Source: Desulfovibrionales bacterium
GTDB lineage: Bacteria; Desulfobacterota; Desulfovibrionia; Desulfovibrionales; Desulfovibrionaceae
DNA length: 64,000 nt
Assembly (NCBI GenBank): GCA_030156255.1
Contig: JASGMV010000003.1
Span: 1-64,000, forward strand
Reading direction: 5' to 3'
Shown: piece by piece, positions 34,243 through 43,508 of the stretch
Layout of the letters: each line of letters begins with the position of its first letter
How positions within the stretch are numbered: the first letter of the stretch is position 1
Notes under the pieces: model-generated
The model's input: only the letters and a program-made list of their open reading frames with translations
What the model was told of the DNA's origin: nothing
The model's database searches: none
Translations under genes and position numbers: made by a program

Positions 34243-35943
34243 ATGGTTCATTACGCCAAATCCAACGACGTCCTGGGCACGACCAACCGCGGATCGGCCG
34301 CGGAATCCGGTCTGTGCACCCTGTGCCGGGCCGATTGCGCCGGCAAGTGCGAAACCTGGATGTCCTGCCTCAAAGGGCGCCAGATGCTCTATCCTCGGGA
34401 TTTCGGCCTGATCACGGCCGGCAGCGCCAACACCACACACGTGGGCGTAAGCTACAACGCCCTGCGCATCCAAGGGTACAATTACGGAGCCTCCGGGCTC
34501 CAGGCTGGCCGCACCAATAGTTCCGACGACTGCCTGTTCACCAACGTCGGCGTGGAGACCGCCTTTGGCGATACAGTGCAGACCAAGGTCCGCATGCCCA
34601 TCATGACCGGTGCCTTGGGCTCCACGTTCATCGCCTCCAAATACTGGGACTCCTTCGCCGCCGGCTGCGCCTTGATCGGCGTGCCCATCGTCATCGGCGA
34701 GAACGTCGTGGGCGTGGACCGCGAGTCCTCTCTGAGCAACGGCCGCATCGAGCGCTCGCCCGAGCTCGACCGCCGCATCGAAATGTACAAACGCTACCAC
34801 GACGGCTACGGCGCGGTCATCGTCCAGCTCAACGTAGAGGACGCCCGCAACGGCGTGGCTGAATACGTCATCGAGAACTACGGCGACGACGTCATCATCG
34901 AGCTGAAGTGGGGCCAGGGCGCCAAGAACATCGGTGGAGAGATCGAGGTCGGTAGCCTGGACTACGCCCTGTTCCTCAAGAAACGCGGCTATCTTATGGA
35001 CCCGGACCCCGAGCTGGAGGAAGTCCAGGCCGCGTTCAACTCCGGCGCACTCAAGCATTTCGCCCGTCACAGCCGGCTGGGGTACACCGACCTGGACTCG
35101 CCGGAGGCCGTGCACGCCAATTTCATGGAAACCGTGCAGAACCTGCGCGACCTCGGGTTCAAGCGCATTTCCCTCAAGACCGGTTCCTACGGCATGGAAG
35201 CCCTGGCCATGGCCCTCAAGTACGCCTCCGAGGCCCATCTGGACCTGCTGACCATCGACGGCTCCGGCGGGGGCACGGGCATGAGCCCCTGGAACATGAT
35301 GGAGTCCTGGGGCGTGCCGTCCATCCTGCTGCACTCCAAGGCTTGGGAGTACGCCTCCTTACTGGACAGCCAAGGAGGGAGCGTGGTGGACATCTCCTTC
35401 GCCGGAGGCTTGGCCCGCGAGGACCAGATTTTCAAGGCGCTGGCTCTGGGCGCGCCCTACGTCAAACTCATTTGCATGGGCCGAAGCCTCATGATCCCAG
35501 GCTTCCTGGGGGCCAACATCGAGGGAGTCCTGCGGCCTGAACGCAAGGCTGCGGTGAACGGCAACTGGGACTCCCTGCCCAAGACCGTGCGGGACGTCGG
35601 CGAGACCCCCGAACACATTTTCGCCGGCTACTCCAACCTGAAGAAAAAGCTGGGAGCCAAAGAAATCGAGTCCGTCCCATTCGGCGCTATCGCGGCCTGG
35701 ACCTTGGCCGACAAGCTCTCGGCCGGGCTGCAGCAGCTTTTGGCCGGAGCGCGCAAGTTCTCCGTCAAGGAGATCAGCCGCAGGGATATCGTGTCCGCCA
35801 ACCGCGAAACCGAACGTGAGACGGGCATACCGTTCATCACCGACGTGCAGAACGAAGCGGCCCGCAAGCTGCTCACCGAGCCAGCCCTTCGATTCATGAC
35901 AGAAGCGCAGGACGCCTCTGCGCGCAGCCAGCTCATCTCCTAG
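34243..35943 (+). CDS. FMN-binding glutamate synthase-like protein with N-terminal Cys cluster
   Basis: The 566-residue protein matches the central FMN barrel of glutamate synthase (GltB GltS domain): LKWGQGAKNIGGEIE, LTIDGSGGGTGMSPWNMMESWG, and SFAGGLAREDQIFKALALGAPYVKLICMGR. The N-terminus has Cys25, Cys28, Cys32, Cys36 and Cys42, able to hold a Fe-S cluster. The glutaminase and GXGXG domains of true GltB are absent, so it needs partners or does another FMN reaction. AGGAG precedes the ATG at 34243. It is followed by a strong terminator and then a two-component pair. Confidence 0.87.
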   Translation: MVHYAKSNDVLGTTNRGSAAESGLCTLCRADCAGKCETWMSCLKGRQMLYPRDFGLITAGSANTTHVGVSYNALRIQGYNYGASGLQAGRTNSSDDCLFTNVGVETAFGDTVQTKVRMPIMTGALGSTFIASKYWDSFAAGCALIGVPIVIGENVVGVDRESSLSNGRIERSPELDRRIEMYKRYHDGYGAVIVQLNVEDARNGVAEYVIENYGDDVIIELKWGQGAKNIGGEIEVGSLDYALFLKKRGYLMDPDPELEEVQAAFNSGALKHFARHSRLGYTDLDSPEAVHANFMETVQNLRDLGFKRISLKTGSYGMEALAMALKYASEAHLDLLTIDGSGGGTGMSPWNMMESWGVPSILLHSKAWEYASLLDSQGGSVVDISFAGGLAREDQIFKALALGAPYVKLICMGRSLMIPGFLGANIEGVLRPERKAAVNGNWDSLPKTVRDVGETPEHIFAGYSNLKKKLGAKEIESVPFGAIAAWTLADKLSAGLQQLLAGARKFSVKEISRRDIVSANRETERETGIPFITDVQNEAARKLLTEPALRFMTEAQDASARSQLIS

Positions 35944-35949
35944 GCAAAC

Positions 35950-35983
35950 AAAGCGGCCCCGTTGCATCGGGCGGGGCCGCTTT
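35950..35983 (+). terminator. Terminator after the glutamate synthase-like gene
   Basis: A 12-bp perfect GC-rich stem (AAAGCGGCCCCG with CGGGGCCGCTTT) has a 10-nt loop, 7 nt past the stop. Only a short T-run follows. Confidence 0.75.
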
Positions 35984-36081
35984 CTCCGGCCGTGAATCGC
36001 TTCTCCGTCCCCTGGCGTACACTGGCGCCCTGTGATAGGCATCATTTTGTCGCGCCGGAGCGTAGACAATGAGGCTGGTGC

Positions 36082-37263
36082 ATGAACGACGAACGCAAAA
36101 GCCGCGAAGAACTGCTGCAGGAGCTTCAATTCCTCCGCCAGGAACGGAGCCGCTCCGAGGCCTTCCTTGATGAGCGCAAGCGCATCGAGGGCGAGTTGCT
36201 GGAGCGGGTCAAGGAGCTCAACTGCCTGTACGGCGTCACCCAGCTGGCCCAGAGCAACATCCCCCTGCCCGAGCTGGCCACGGGCATCGCCGAGCTGATC
36301 TGCGCCTCCTGGCAGTTCCCCGAATCCGCCTGCGCCCGGCTGACCATCGACGGCCAGGGCTTCGCCACCCAGAACTTCCGCCGCGTCGCCGCCTGCCAGG
36401 AGGCCCAGGTGTACGTGCAGGAGGAGCGAGCGGGGAGCATCGAGGTCTGCTACCTGGACGAGCGCCCCGAAGCGGACGAAGGTCCGTTTCTCAAGGAGGA
36501 GCGCAAGCTGCTCAACGCCCTGGCCGACCTCGTGGGCCGCATAGTCACCCAGCGCCGAGTGGAGAGCCAGATGCGCGCACTGTCTCGCGAACTGATCAGA
36601 ATCCAGGAGACCGAACGCCAGCGCATCGCCCGTGAGTTGCACGACCATCTGGCCCAGGACCTGTCGCTGGCCCGGATGGGACTGGAGCGCATCTGGGCTG
36701 TCCAGCCGGCGCCCCTGAATTGCAAGGCCCAGGCCGACGACGTGCTCGGCCGAATTTCCGCGGCCATCGGCGCTATCCGTAACTTGGCCTATGGCCTGCT
36801 GCCTCCGGGGCTGTCCGAACTCGGGTTGGTGGACACCGTAGTGCGGCACTGCGAGGAGTTCACCCAGCGACACGGCATCGAGGTGGACGTCTACGCTGAC
36901 GGCATGGAGAGCGTCTGCCTAGACTTCGAAACCCAAATCAACCTGTACCGGCTCATTCAGGAGTCTTTGACCAATACCCGCAAGCACGGCGCCGCCTCCC
37001 GAGTGGAGATTCGGATGTTGGCCGCGTTTCCCGACCTGCTGCTGCGTATCGCCGACAACGGCCGAGGCGCCGATCTGGACCGGTGTCTGGTCAAGGCCGG
37101 CAAGGAGCGGCGCATGGGATTGTGGTCCATGCGCGAACGCGTCCGGCTGCTGGGCGGCAAGATTACCTTCCGCTCAAAACCCGGCGCCGGCATGTGCATC
37201 CGGGTGGAGGCCCCTTTGACGAGGACGCGACGTGAACGCCAGAAAGCGCATCCTGATCGTTGA
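36082..37263 (+). CDS. NarX/DegS-type cytoplasmic histidine kinase
   Basis: The 393-residue protein has no membrane span. An N-terminal coiled coil (about 5-45) leads to a GAF-like sensor (about 48-160), then a HisKA_3 dimerisation domain with H-box RIARELHDHLAQDL (His187), and a HATPase domain (LYRLIQESLTNTRKHG, IADNGRGAD). It should sense a cytoplasmic signal and phosphorylate the next gene's product, which starts inside its 3' end (32-nt overlap in another frame). The sensor ligand is unknown. Confidence 0.9.
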   Translation: MNDERKSREELLQELQFLRQERSRSEAFLDERKRIEGELLERVKELNCLYGVTQLAQSNIPLPELATGIAELICASWQFPESACARLTIDGQGFATQNFRRVAACQEAQVYVQEERAGSIEVCYLDERPEADEGPFLKEERKLLNALADLVGRIVTQRRVESQMRALSRELIRIQETERQRIARELHDHLAQDLSLARMGLERIWAVQPAPLNCKAQADDVLGRISAAIGAIRNLAYGLLPPGLSELGLVDTVVRHCEEFTQRHGIEVDVYADGMESVCLDFETQINLYRLIQESLTNTRKHGAASRVEIRMLAAFPDLLLRIADNGRGADLDRCLVKAGKERRMGLWSMRERVRLLGGKITFRSKPGAGMCIRVEAPLTRTRRERQKAHPDR

Positions 37264-37909
37264 CGACCACCCGCTGTTCCGCGACGGCCTCAAGGCCTTG
37301 CTGGCGGACTGCGAGAATTTCGAGGTGGCGGGCGAGGCCGGCGGCTTCGCCGAAGGGCTGCAACTGGCTCGGAAGCTCAAGCCGGATTTGGCCCTGCTGG
37401 ACATCTCCCTGCCCGACGGCAGCGGCGTCGAGCTGGCTCGGGAGATGCTCTCCCTGGCGCCGGGGCTGGGCGTGGTCGTGGTGTCCATGCACTCCAAGAT
37501 CGACTTCATCTCGGCCGCATTCCAGGCCGGGGCGGCCGGTTACGTAGCCAAGGAGTCGGGCGCCGACCGCATCTTGCAGGCCATCGAGGCGGTGGCCAAG
37601 GGGGGCCAATATCTGGACAGCACGCTTTCGCCCAAGGTGGTGCGCAAGCTCAATGACTTCAGCCGCCGCAAGGCCAAGTGCATCGACGAATCCTACGGCG
37701 CCCTGTCGCTCCGCGAGCAGCAGGTCATGCGGCTGTTGGCCGAGGGCCTCACACCCCAGGAGATCGCGGACAAACTCTTCGTGACGCGCAAGACCGTGGA
37801 GAACCACCGCTATTCGATCATGAACAAGCTTGGCGTGAAGACGCCCCTGGCCTTTGTGCGCCAAGCCGCGCGCCTGGGCCTGGTGGACCTGGATTCCGAC
37901 GACGTTTGA
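37232..37909 (+). CDS. NarL/FixJ family response regulator
   Basis: The 225-residue protein is a receiver domain (ILIVDDHPLFRDGLKALL; phosphoacceptor Asp57 in LALLDISLPDGSG) with a C-terminal LuxR-type HTH (SLREQQVMRLLAEGLTPQEIADKLFVTRKTVENHRYSIMNKL). The GTG start is preceded by GAGGACGC and lies inside the kinase gene, so the pair is translationally coupled. Targets are unknown. The nearby candidates are the glutamate synthase-like gene upstream and the peptide/cysteine operon downstream. A small hairpin (CCCTCC/GGAGGG) and a strong terminator follow. Confidence 0.92.
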   Translation: MNARKRILIVDDHPLFRDGLKALLADCENFEVAGEAGGFAEGLQLARKLKPDLALLDISLPDGSGVELAREMLSLAPGLGVVVVSMHSKIDFISAAFQAGAAGYVAKESGADRILQAIEAVAKGGQYLDSTLSPKVVRKLNDFSRRKAKCIDESYGALSLREQQVMRLLAEGLTPQEIADKLFVTRKTVENHRYSIMNKLGVKTPLAFVRQAARLGLVDLDSDDV

Positions 37910-38054
37910 GTCCTCGCAGGCGTCCGGACGTCTGGAGAAGGATAAGCTTATCTTGGTAAGATATCTCAACAATACCCTCCTTATAGGAGGGAGCTCTCGT
38001 TGACGAATTGTCAAATACTATGGGGAGATGTTCGTAGAAAATTTGTAAGCTGAG

Positions 38055-38092
38055 AAAATGGGCTACGGAAACATTCCGTAGCCCATTTTTTC
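38055..38092. terminator. Bidirectional intrinsic terminator
   Basis: A 14-bp perfect stem (AATGGGCTACGGAA with its complement) and a 3-nt loop are flanked by A on the left and six T on the right. It ends the two-component operon about 150 nt after the stop. Confidence 0.9.
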
Positions 38093-38093
38093 A

Positions 38094-39289
38094 GATCGGA
38101 ATGCACGGATTTGAGCTTCCGATCTCCGCATTCCGAGCTGCGCCCTGAGCGCCTGGGCCCGTTCGTCCATCATAGGCGGCCAGTCCGCCTGCCTGCTTTT
38201 CCGTCCAAAGCCGAAGCCGAACATGCTGGAAGTCCACGTCGTCATTCGCCGCAATGCTTCTTGCAACTGGGATCTTGAAAACTCGCTGCGCGCCCTGACA
38301 ACTGACCGCATCAAGAAGGCAAACGACAGAAAGGCGGCGTAGCGGAGATGGCCGGAAGGCCAAGCGCGGTGCTGTCTGGCGCCTACGGCGCAAACGACAG
38401 TTTTTCCTTTTTTATCAATCGCGCCTTTATGAGCGCCAGAATGCAGCATTCAGGGATGAGCCCCCGCTGAAGAAGTTTTCCCCCTCACCATCCGCCATTT
38501 TCCTATCGAGCCGACTCGAAGCATTTGCCCGGCAAAGGATCAAGGTCGCACTTTTAGCCGAGGTATAATTTGACGCCAAGAAGTAAAATAATTTCACCAA
38601 GTTCCACCATCTTCTTGTAGAATCATCAATAAAAAAGTCATAAATATATTTTAATCCTCAACTATCTAAAGAATTACAGAAATTTATTTCATATAAACAA
38701 ATTATATTCAAGCATCAAAATAAAATCATAAGTTATTGAGAGACCGGTTGTTCCAAATTTGTAAAAAAATATTCATTTTTATGGCAGTCAAACTGAAACT
38801 TAATTCATAAATGTTAAATCAATTGACAATTGGGTTTTGATCGCGTTATCCCTGCCATCGAAGGCATGATCAAAAGCCATTGCGCGAGCCATTTTAGCGA
38901 CTGGAGCAACTCGTTCAGGACTAAAAGTGCAAACTAACTACTTTAAATTATATTAATTTTTTATGAAGCACCACATGAGACATATGCGGAACGAGGAAAG
39001 CATGCGGGGATTTTTTTTCATTCACAATGCATGCATTACGAATTCATTATGCGCGCGTTGACAATTCTTCGTGAAAGCGCGGGACATGCGTTTTTTTATT
39101 AAAATAAATTATTTCAATTAGATAAATAAAAGCGGGGCGCTTGAAGCCGTCAATATCAGCAATGACTTTTTTGTAAAAATGACAGAATCCAAGATGAACG
39201 GTCCAGTTCCGGAGAAGAAAGACAACGCCCCTTCCTGTCAACCAACAAACGGCGGCGATGTCAGACCACGGAGCCAAAAGGAGAGAGCA
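38094..39289. other. Gene-poor, AT-rich 1.2-kb region upstream of the cysteine/peptide island
   Basis: From about 38540 to 39180 the sequence turns sharply AT-rich, unlike the rest of the window, and no reading frame is credible. Features seen: CAATTG-A-CAATTG at 38820-38832; an inverted repeat TTTTGATC (38835) / GATCAAAA (38868) with an inner TGCC/GGCA stem; the palindrome AATGCATGCATT at 39027-39038; and TTGACA boxes at 38823 and 39057. The first 350 bases (38100-38450) are of normal composition and may be gene debris. It probably holds the promoter region of the following operon. Confidence 0.5.
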
Positions 39290-39781
39290 ATGGATACGGA
39301 CAAGAATGCCGACGAATGGGCGGAAAAGGCGAAAGCGTCCGCCGAGTTCATCGCCATGATGCTGGTGTACGTGTCTCGGGCGGTCGTCGAGTCCGCTGGC
39401 GAGGAAGCTGGGATGCGCATGTTGAAAAAGGGGCTGCGCGAATTCGGACGCGCCAGAGGGCGGAATATCCGGAAGAAAGTCGACGCCCAGGGGCTGAAGC
39501 CCACCATGGAGGCTTTCGCCAAGAACTACGATTTCCCTCTGTTCGCCGCTTACAAGGCGGAGCGTGAAATCTCCGGCCGCACCAAGACGTCACGCATCTC
39601 TCTTTGTCCTTTGGCAGCCTTCTGGGACGCATGTGGAGAAAAAGCCATCGGACTTCTCTATTGCGATGAAGTTGACGATGGCATTCGAGAGGGATTCGAT
39701 GAAAAACTCGCCCACTCCAACCCTAAAAACCTGCTCCGGGGCGACGATCTCTGCATTCATATTGATGAATTTTCAGAATAG
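39290..39781 (+). CDS. L-2-amino-thiazoline-4-carboxylate hydrolase family protein
   Basis: The 163-residue protein fits the ATC hydrolase family (PF14196) along its whole length: a helical start with GEEAGMRMLKKGLREFGRARGRNIR, then LCPLAAFWDACGEKAIGLLYCDEVDDGIREGF, and a C-terminal LLRGDDLCIHI. Family enzymes open the thiazoline ring of 2-amino-thiazoline-4-carboxylate to a carbamoyl-cysteine; many members have other or unknown substrates. Three conserved Cys are present. AAAAGGAG precedes the ATG. It is the first gene before a peptide ABC transporter and lies upstream of a cysteine desulfidase, which fits a cysteine-derived substrate. Confidence 0.8.
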   Translation: MDTDKNADEWAEKAKASAEFIAMMLVYVSRAVVESAGEEAGMRMLKKGLREFGRARGRNIRKKVDAQGLKPTMEAFAKNYDFPLFAAYKAEREISGRTKTSRISLCPLAAFWDACGEKAIGLLYCDEVDDGIREGFDEKLAHSNPKNLLRGDDLCIHIDEFSE

Positions 39782-39868
39782 CGGCGCCTTCAGAGTAAAC
39801 AATCAGCCAATTGTCATACGGCTTTTGTGACTAAATATTCCAACATCAACAAAGGAATAGGTACAGTG

Positions 39869-41407
39869 ATGCGCAAACAATCTTCCCTCCACGCCATGAA
39901 GGAACTCTGGATTCATATTCTATCCGCCTTCATTGCTTTGGGCTGTCTCTCTCTTGCAAGTCAGGCCTATGCTTCGGACGAAGACGTCCTCAACTTCGGC
40001 ATGGGCGTCGACGCCACGACGCTCGATCCTCACAACTGGAAAACGGCTCCCGACCTTGTCGCCATCAATTTAATTTATGAAGGCCTTGTGGCTTTTGACG
40101 CGGACTTGAGCGTCACCCCCGTTTTGGCCACATCCTGGGAACGTCTGGATGACGTGACTTGGAAGTTCAATCTGCGCAAGAACGTCACTTTCCAGGACGG
40201 AACGCCTTTCAACGCTCAAGCGGCGAAAGTCAACTTCGACCGCATGAAGGACGCCCCCAGGGCCAAAGGCATTTTCGGGATCATCGACTCGGTGGAAACC
40301 CCTGACGACTATACTCTGCTCATCAGGACCAAGCACCCGTTCGCGCCGTTCTTGAACAACATGTGCCACCCGGTCGGCTCGATGATCAGCCCCGCCGCTT
40401 TGGAAAAGTACGGCAAGGATATCGGCCGCCATCCGGTGGGCACCGGTAAATTCGTCTTTGAAAAATGGCTTCCTAACCAGCGTATCGTCCTGAAGCGCAA
40501 TGATAATTACTGGGGGCCCAAGCCCAGCTTGACCACCGTCAACCTGATCCCCATTCCCGAAGAGGGCACTCGGACCATGGCCTTCGAGTCGGGTGAAATC
40601 GATATCGTCAGCGCTCCGGCTCCGCACCGGGTGGCCAAGTTCAAAAAGGATGACGACGTCACGGTGACGGTCACCCCAGCAGCCCGGACCGTCTGGCTCG
40701 GCTACAACCTCAAGGACAAGGTGCTGAGCAACCCCAAGGTTCGCGAAGCCATCGCGCTGGCCATCAACCGGAAAGAGCTGGTGAACGATGTGGCCGAAGG
40801 CCTGGCCCTCGACGCTACCGGCTGGATTCCCTCCATCATCCAGAAGTCGGACCAGAACTTCAACTATCCCTACGACCCCGCCAAGGCGAAGAAACTGCTG
40901 GCCGAAGCCGGCTACCCCAACGGCTTGGACATCAAGCTGTGGACGCCTGAAGGGCGCTACCTCAAGGACCGCCAGATCGCCGAGGCCCTCCAGGCCCAAC
41001 TGTCCGACGTAGGCATCCGAGCGCATCTGAGCGTCATGGAGTGGGCTGCATACGTAGCCGCCCTGTTCCGCAGCGAGCAACAACTGTTCATCTGGGGCTG
41101 GGCCTTCCAGGTTGGCGATCCGGACTCCATGCTGCGGGAGAATTTCTACTCCACCAGCAGCTACGGGTGCACCGGCTATCAAAACCAGGAATTCGACAAG
41201 ATGCTCGATAAAGCCGTGTCCACTTTTGATCCGGAGTCGAGAAAAAAGCAATACGACGCCATCCAACAACTCCTCTTCAAGGATGTCGTTGGCGCTCCTA
41301 TCTACTTCAGTGAAAATATCTTCGCCATGCACAACAACGTCAACGGCTTTATTCCTCACCCTCTTGAGTTGATTGTTCTCGACAAGACCAAGGTGAAGGA
41401 AGACTAG
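39869..41407 (+). CDS. Peptide ABC transporter substrate-binding protein (SBP_bac_5)
   Basis: The 512-residue protein has a Sec signal peptide ending near SQAYA-SDEDV (about residue 37). The mature part has the family-5 features TLDPHNWKTAPDLVAINLIYEGLVAFD, GTGKFVFEKWLPNQRIVLKRNDNYWG and EAIALAINRKELV. It would bind a dipeptide, oligopeptide or glutathione-like ligand in the periplasm. AAAGGAATAGGTACAGTG precedes the ATG. The matching permeases and ATPases lie three genes downstream. Confidence 0.92.
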   Translation: MRKQSSLHAMKELWIHILSAFIALGCLSLASQAYASDEDVLNFGMGVDATTLDPHNWKTAPDLVAINLIYEGLVAFDADLSVTPVLATSWERLDDVTWKFNLRKNVTFQDGTPFNAQAAKVNFDRMKDAPRAKGIFGIIDSVETPDDYTLLIRTKHPFAPFLNNMCHPVGSMISPAALEKYGKDIGRHPVGTGKFVFEKWLPNQRIVLKRNDNYWGPKPSLTTVNLIPIPEEGTRTMAFESGEIDIVSAPAPHRVAKFKKDDDVTVTVTPAARTVWLGYNLKDKVLSNPKVREAIALAINRKELVNDVAEGLALDATGWIPSIIQKSDQNFNYPYDPAKAKKLLAEAGYPNGLDIKLWTPEGRYLKDRQIAEALQAQLSDVGIRAHLSVMEWAAYVAALFRSEQQLFIWGWAFQVGDPDSMLRENFYSTSSYGCTGYQNQEFDKMLDKAVSTFDPESRKKQYDAIQQLLFKDVVGAPIYFSENIFAMHNNVNGFIPHPLELIVLDKTKVKED

Positions 41408-41499
41408 CGGACGCATCGTGGAGATGAGGCGCAACGGACCACATAGGAATGTGTAGCCTTGCCTATGGATCTATCAACAAATTTTATCAAGGAGTAGAC

Positions 41500-41895
41500 A
41501 TGCCAGCAGTTCTCATCAAAACCAACGTCTCCATTTCCGAAGAGAAGAAAAAGGAAATTCTTTCGGAAGCGACGAAAATCATGGTCGAAGCGGCCCACAA
41601 GCACGAGGAGGCCGTGATGGTGCTCTACGAAACCGTGGACGCCACCATGGGCAACACCCCCGATCCTCTTGCTTTTGTCGAGGTGCGCAGCATGGTCGGC
41701 ATCGACCACCAAACCAACCACGACGTGTCGGAGCGAATCACTCCACTGCTGAAGGAAACCTGCGGCGTGGAGCCCGACAGGGTTTACGTCAACTTCATTC
41801 GCATTCCGGAAACCTGCTGGGGTCTGTTGGGCGGCATCGCCACCTGGGAAGCAGCCCGCAGACTTTGGGTCGTCAACTCGGAACCGGTGAAATAG
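41500..41895 (+). CDS. MIF/4-oxalocrotonate tautomerase superfamily protein
   Basis: The 131-residue product starts MPAVLIKTNVSISEEKKKEILSEA. Met removal would expose Pro1, the catalytic base of tautomerases. The order of strands and helices and the length suit the MIF-like branch more than the 62-residue 4-OT type. Two Cys and two Trp are in the C-terminal half. AAGGAG precedes the ATG. It sits between the binding protein and the flavin reductase, an unusual place. It may tautomerise an enol/imine intermediate of the imported compound; this is inference. Confidence 0.75.
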   Translation: MPAVLIKTNVSISEEKKKEILSEATKIMVEAAHKHEEAVMVLYETVDATMGNTPDPLAFVEVRSMVGIDHQTNHDVSERITPLLKETCGVEPDRVYVNFIRIPETCWGLLGGIATWEAARRLWVVNSEPVK

Positions 41896-41978
41896 CAAGC
41901 CTGCAATCGAAATCGGCGCGCCGGCGGGGCGCGCCGATGAACAAGACATCGCAACCAACCAACTACAAGAGGTTTACC

Positions 41979-42548
41979 ATGGCGAAGATCGTCGCAAAAA
42001 CCAAGACAACCCTGTCGCCCCTGCCCGCGCTGCTGGTGACTTGCCAGGATGCGTCAGGCAAATCGAACATCATCACCATTTCCTATGTGGGAGTGGTGAA
42101 CGCCACTCCGCCCATGATCTACATTTCGGTGCGCCCTCCGCGCTTCTCTTATCCCATGATCAAGGAATCCGGCGAATTCGTCATCAACATTCCCGGCGAC
42201 GATTTGCAGAAGGAAACCGACCACTGCGGCATCACTTCCGGAAGAAACGTCGACAAATGGGAGCTGACCGGCCTGACGCCTGCGCCCGCCACTAAGGTCA
42301 AGGCCCCGCTCATCAAGGAATGCCACGTGAACCTGGAATGCGTCACCAAGCAGATTATCCCACTCGGCACCCACGACATGTTCCTGGCCGAAGTCGTGGC
42401 CGTGGACGCCGACGAGGAGTACCTGCAGCCCGGCGGCAAGGTTGACATCGACAAGATTCGCCCCTTCGCCTTCTGCTACGATGCGATGGAGTACTGGAGC
42501 CTCAAGGATTGCATAGGCCCCTACGGTTTTTCCAAGGGCATGTTCTAA
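41979..42548 (+). CDS. Flavin reductase-like FMN-binding protein
   Basis: This 189-residue split-barrel flavoprotein is of the flavin reductase (RibF/DIM6/NTAB) family: LPALLVTCQDASGKSNIITISYVGVVNATPPMIYISVRP near the start, ESGEFVINIP, and ECHVNLECVTKQIIPLGTHDMFLAEV later. It would bind FMN and reduce it or a substrate with NAD(P)H. The ATG at 41979 has AAGAGG upstream; MNKTSQ at 41937 is an alternative. No monooxygenase partner is adjacent, so direct reduction of a disulfide or other group is possible. Confidence 0.87.
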   Translation: MAKIVAKTKTTLSPLPALLVTCQDASGKSNIITISYVGVVNATPPMIYISVRPPRFSYPMIKESGEFVINIPGDDLQKETDHCGITSGRNVDKWELTGLTPAPATKVKAPLIKECHVNLECVTKQIIPLGTHDMFLAEVVAVDADEEYLQPGGKVDIDKIRPFAFCYDAMEYWSLKDCIGPYGFSKGMF

Positions 42549-42577
42549 AACAAGTCTAACCCCGGGTTGATAACACA

Positions 42578-43507
42578 GTGAAAGAGTTTATCATTAAACG
42601 GCTTGTGGTGTGCCTGGCCCTGCTGGTTTTTACCTCCGGGATAACGTTTTTTCTTCTGGAGCTCGCCCCCGGAGATCCAGCGTTGATGATGCTGGGCCAG
42701 GACGCCACGCAGGAAGGTTTAACGGCACTTCGGCGCGAGATGGGGCTGGACCAGCCCCTCTTGAGCCGATATGCGACGTTCCTTGGAGATCTTTTCCAAG
42801 GAGACATGGGGGTCTCGTACCAAACCCATCGGCCCGTTTCCCAGGAAATCGCGGCCACTTTCCCCGCCACCCTCGAACTCTCGGTGGCGTCCATGGTCAT
42901 CGCCATTATCATCGGCGTCCCCGTGGGCATCACCTGCGCCATACGACAATATTCGCTGACCGACCGCGTGGTCAGGTTTGCGGTTCTTATAGCGGTCTCC
43001 CTGCCCGTCTTCTGGTTGGGACTCATGATCATCTATCTATTTTCCATCGTATTGGGCTGGTTCCCCTCTTTCGGGCGGGGGGGATTGAGGCACCTGGTGC
43101 TGCCGGCCGTGACCATGTCCTGCTACTCCCTGGCCATCATCGTCAGAATGACCAGGTCGAGCATGCTCGAAGTCCTGCGTTGCGACTATATCACCGCCAC
43201 CCGGGCCAAGGGCATCCATGAGTTTTACGTCATCTACAAGCACGCCCTGCGCAACGCCCTGGTGCCGGTCATCACGATTATCGGACTGCAGTTCGGCGTT
43301 CTGCTGGGCGGCGCGGTGATCACGGAGACCATCTTTGCATGGCCCGGCCTGGGACGCCTGATGGTCCAGGCCATTTTCGCCCGCGACTATCCCATCATCC
43401 GAGGCGGCGTTCTGATGATTTCGGCCTGCTCCATTTTGATCACCCTCTTTGTGGACATCATTTGCAGCTACATCAACCCATCACTGAAACCGGTGGAGAA
43501 AAGCTGA
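42578..43507 (+). CDS. Peptide ABC transporter permease DppB-like
   Basis: The 309-residue permease has about six spans, the hallmark FFLLELAPGDPALMMLG near residues 24-40 and the EAA loop YITATRAKGIHEFYVIYKHALRN. The start is GTG with a weak ribosome site. It forms the membrane channel with the next gene, only 1 nt apart. Part of the complete importer of the cysteine/peptide island. Confidence 0.93.
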   Translation: MKEFIIKRLVVCLALLVFTSGITFFLLELAPGDPALMMLGQDATQEGLTALRREMGLDQPLLSRYATFLGDLFQGDMGVSYQTHRPVSQEIAATFPATLELSVASMVIAIIIGVPVGITCAIRQYSLTDRVVRFAVLIAVSLPVFWLGLMIIYLFSIVLGWFPSFGRGGLRHLVLPAVTMSCYSLAIIVRMTRSSMLEVLRCDYITATRAKGIHEFYVIYKHALRNALVPVITIIGLQFGVLLGGAVITETIFAWPGLGRLMVQAIFARDYPIIRGGVLMISACSILITLFVDIICSYINPSLKPVEKS

Positions 43508-43508
43508 G

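Noticed and set aside
38063-38449. A 128-codon minus-strand frame in the gap after the two-component pair
   Set aside because: It ends inside a strong terminator hairpin, has no ribosome site or family features, and looks like debris.
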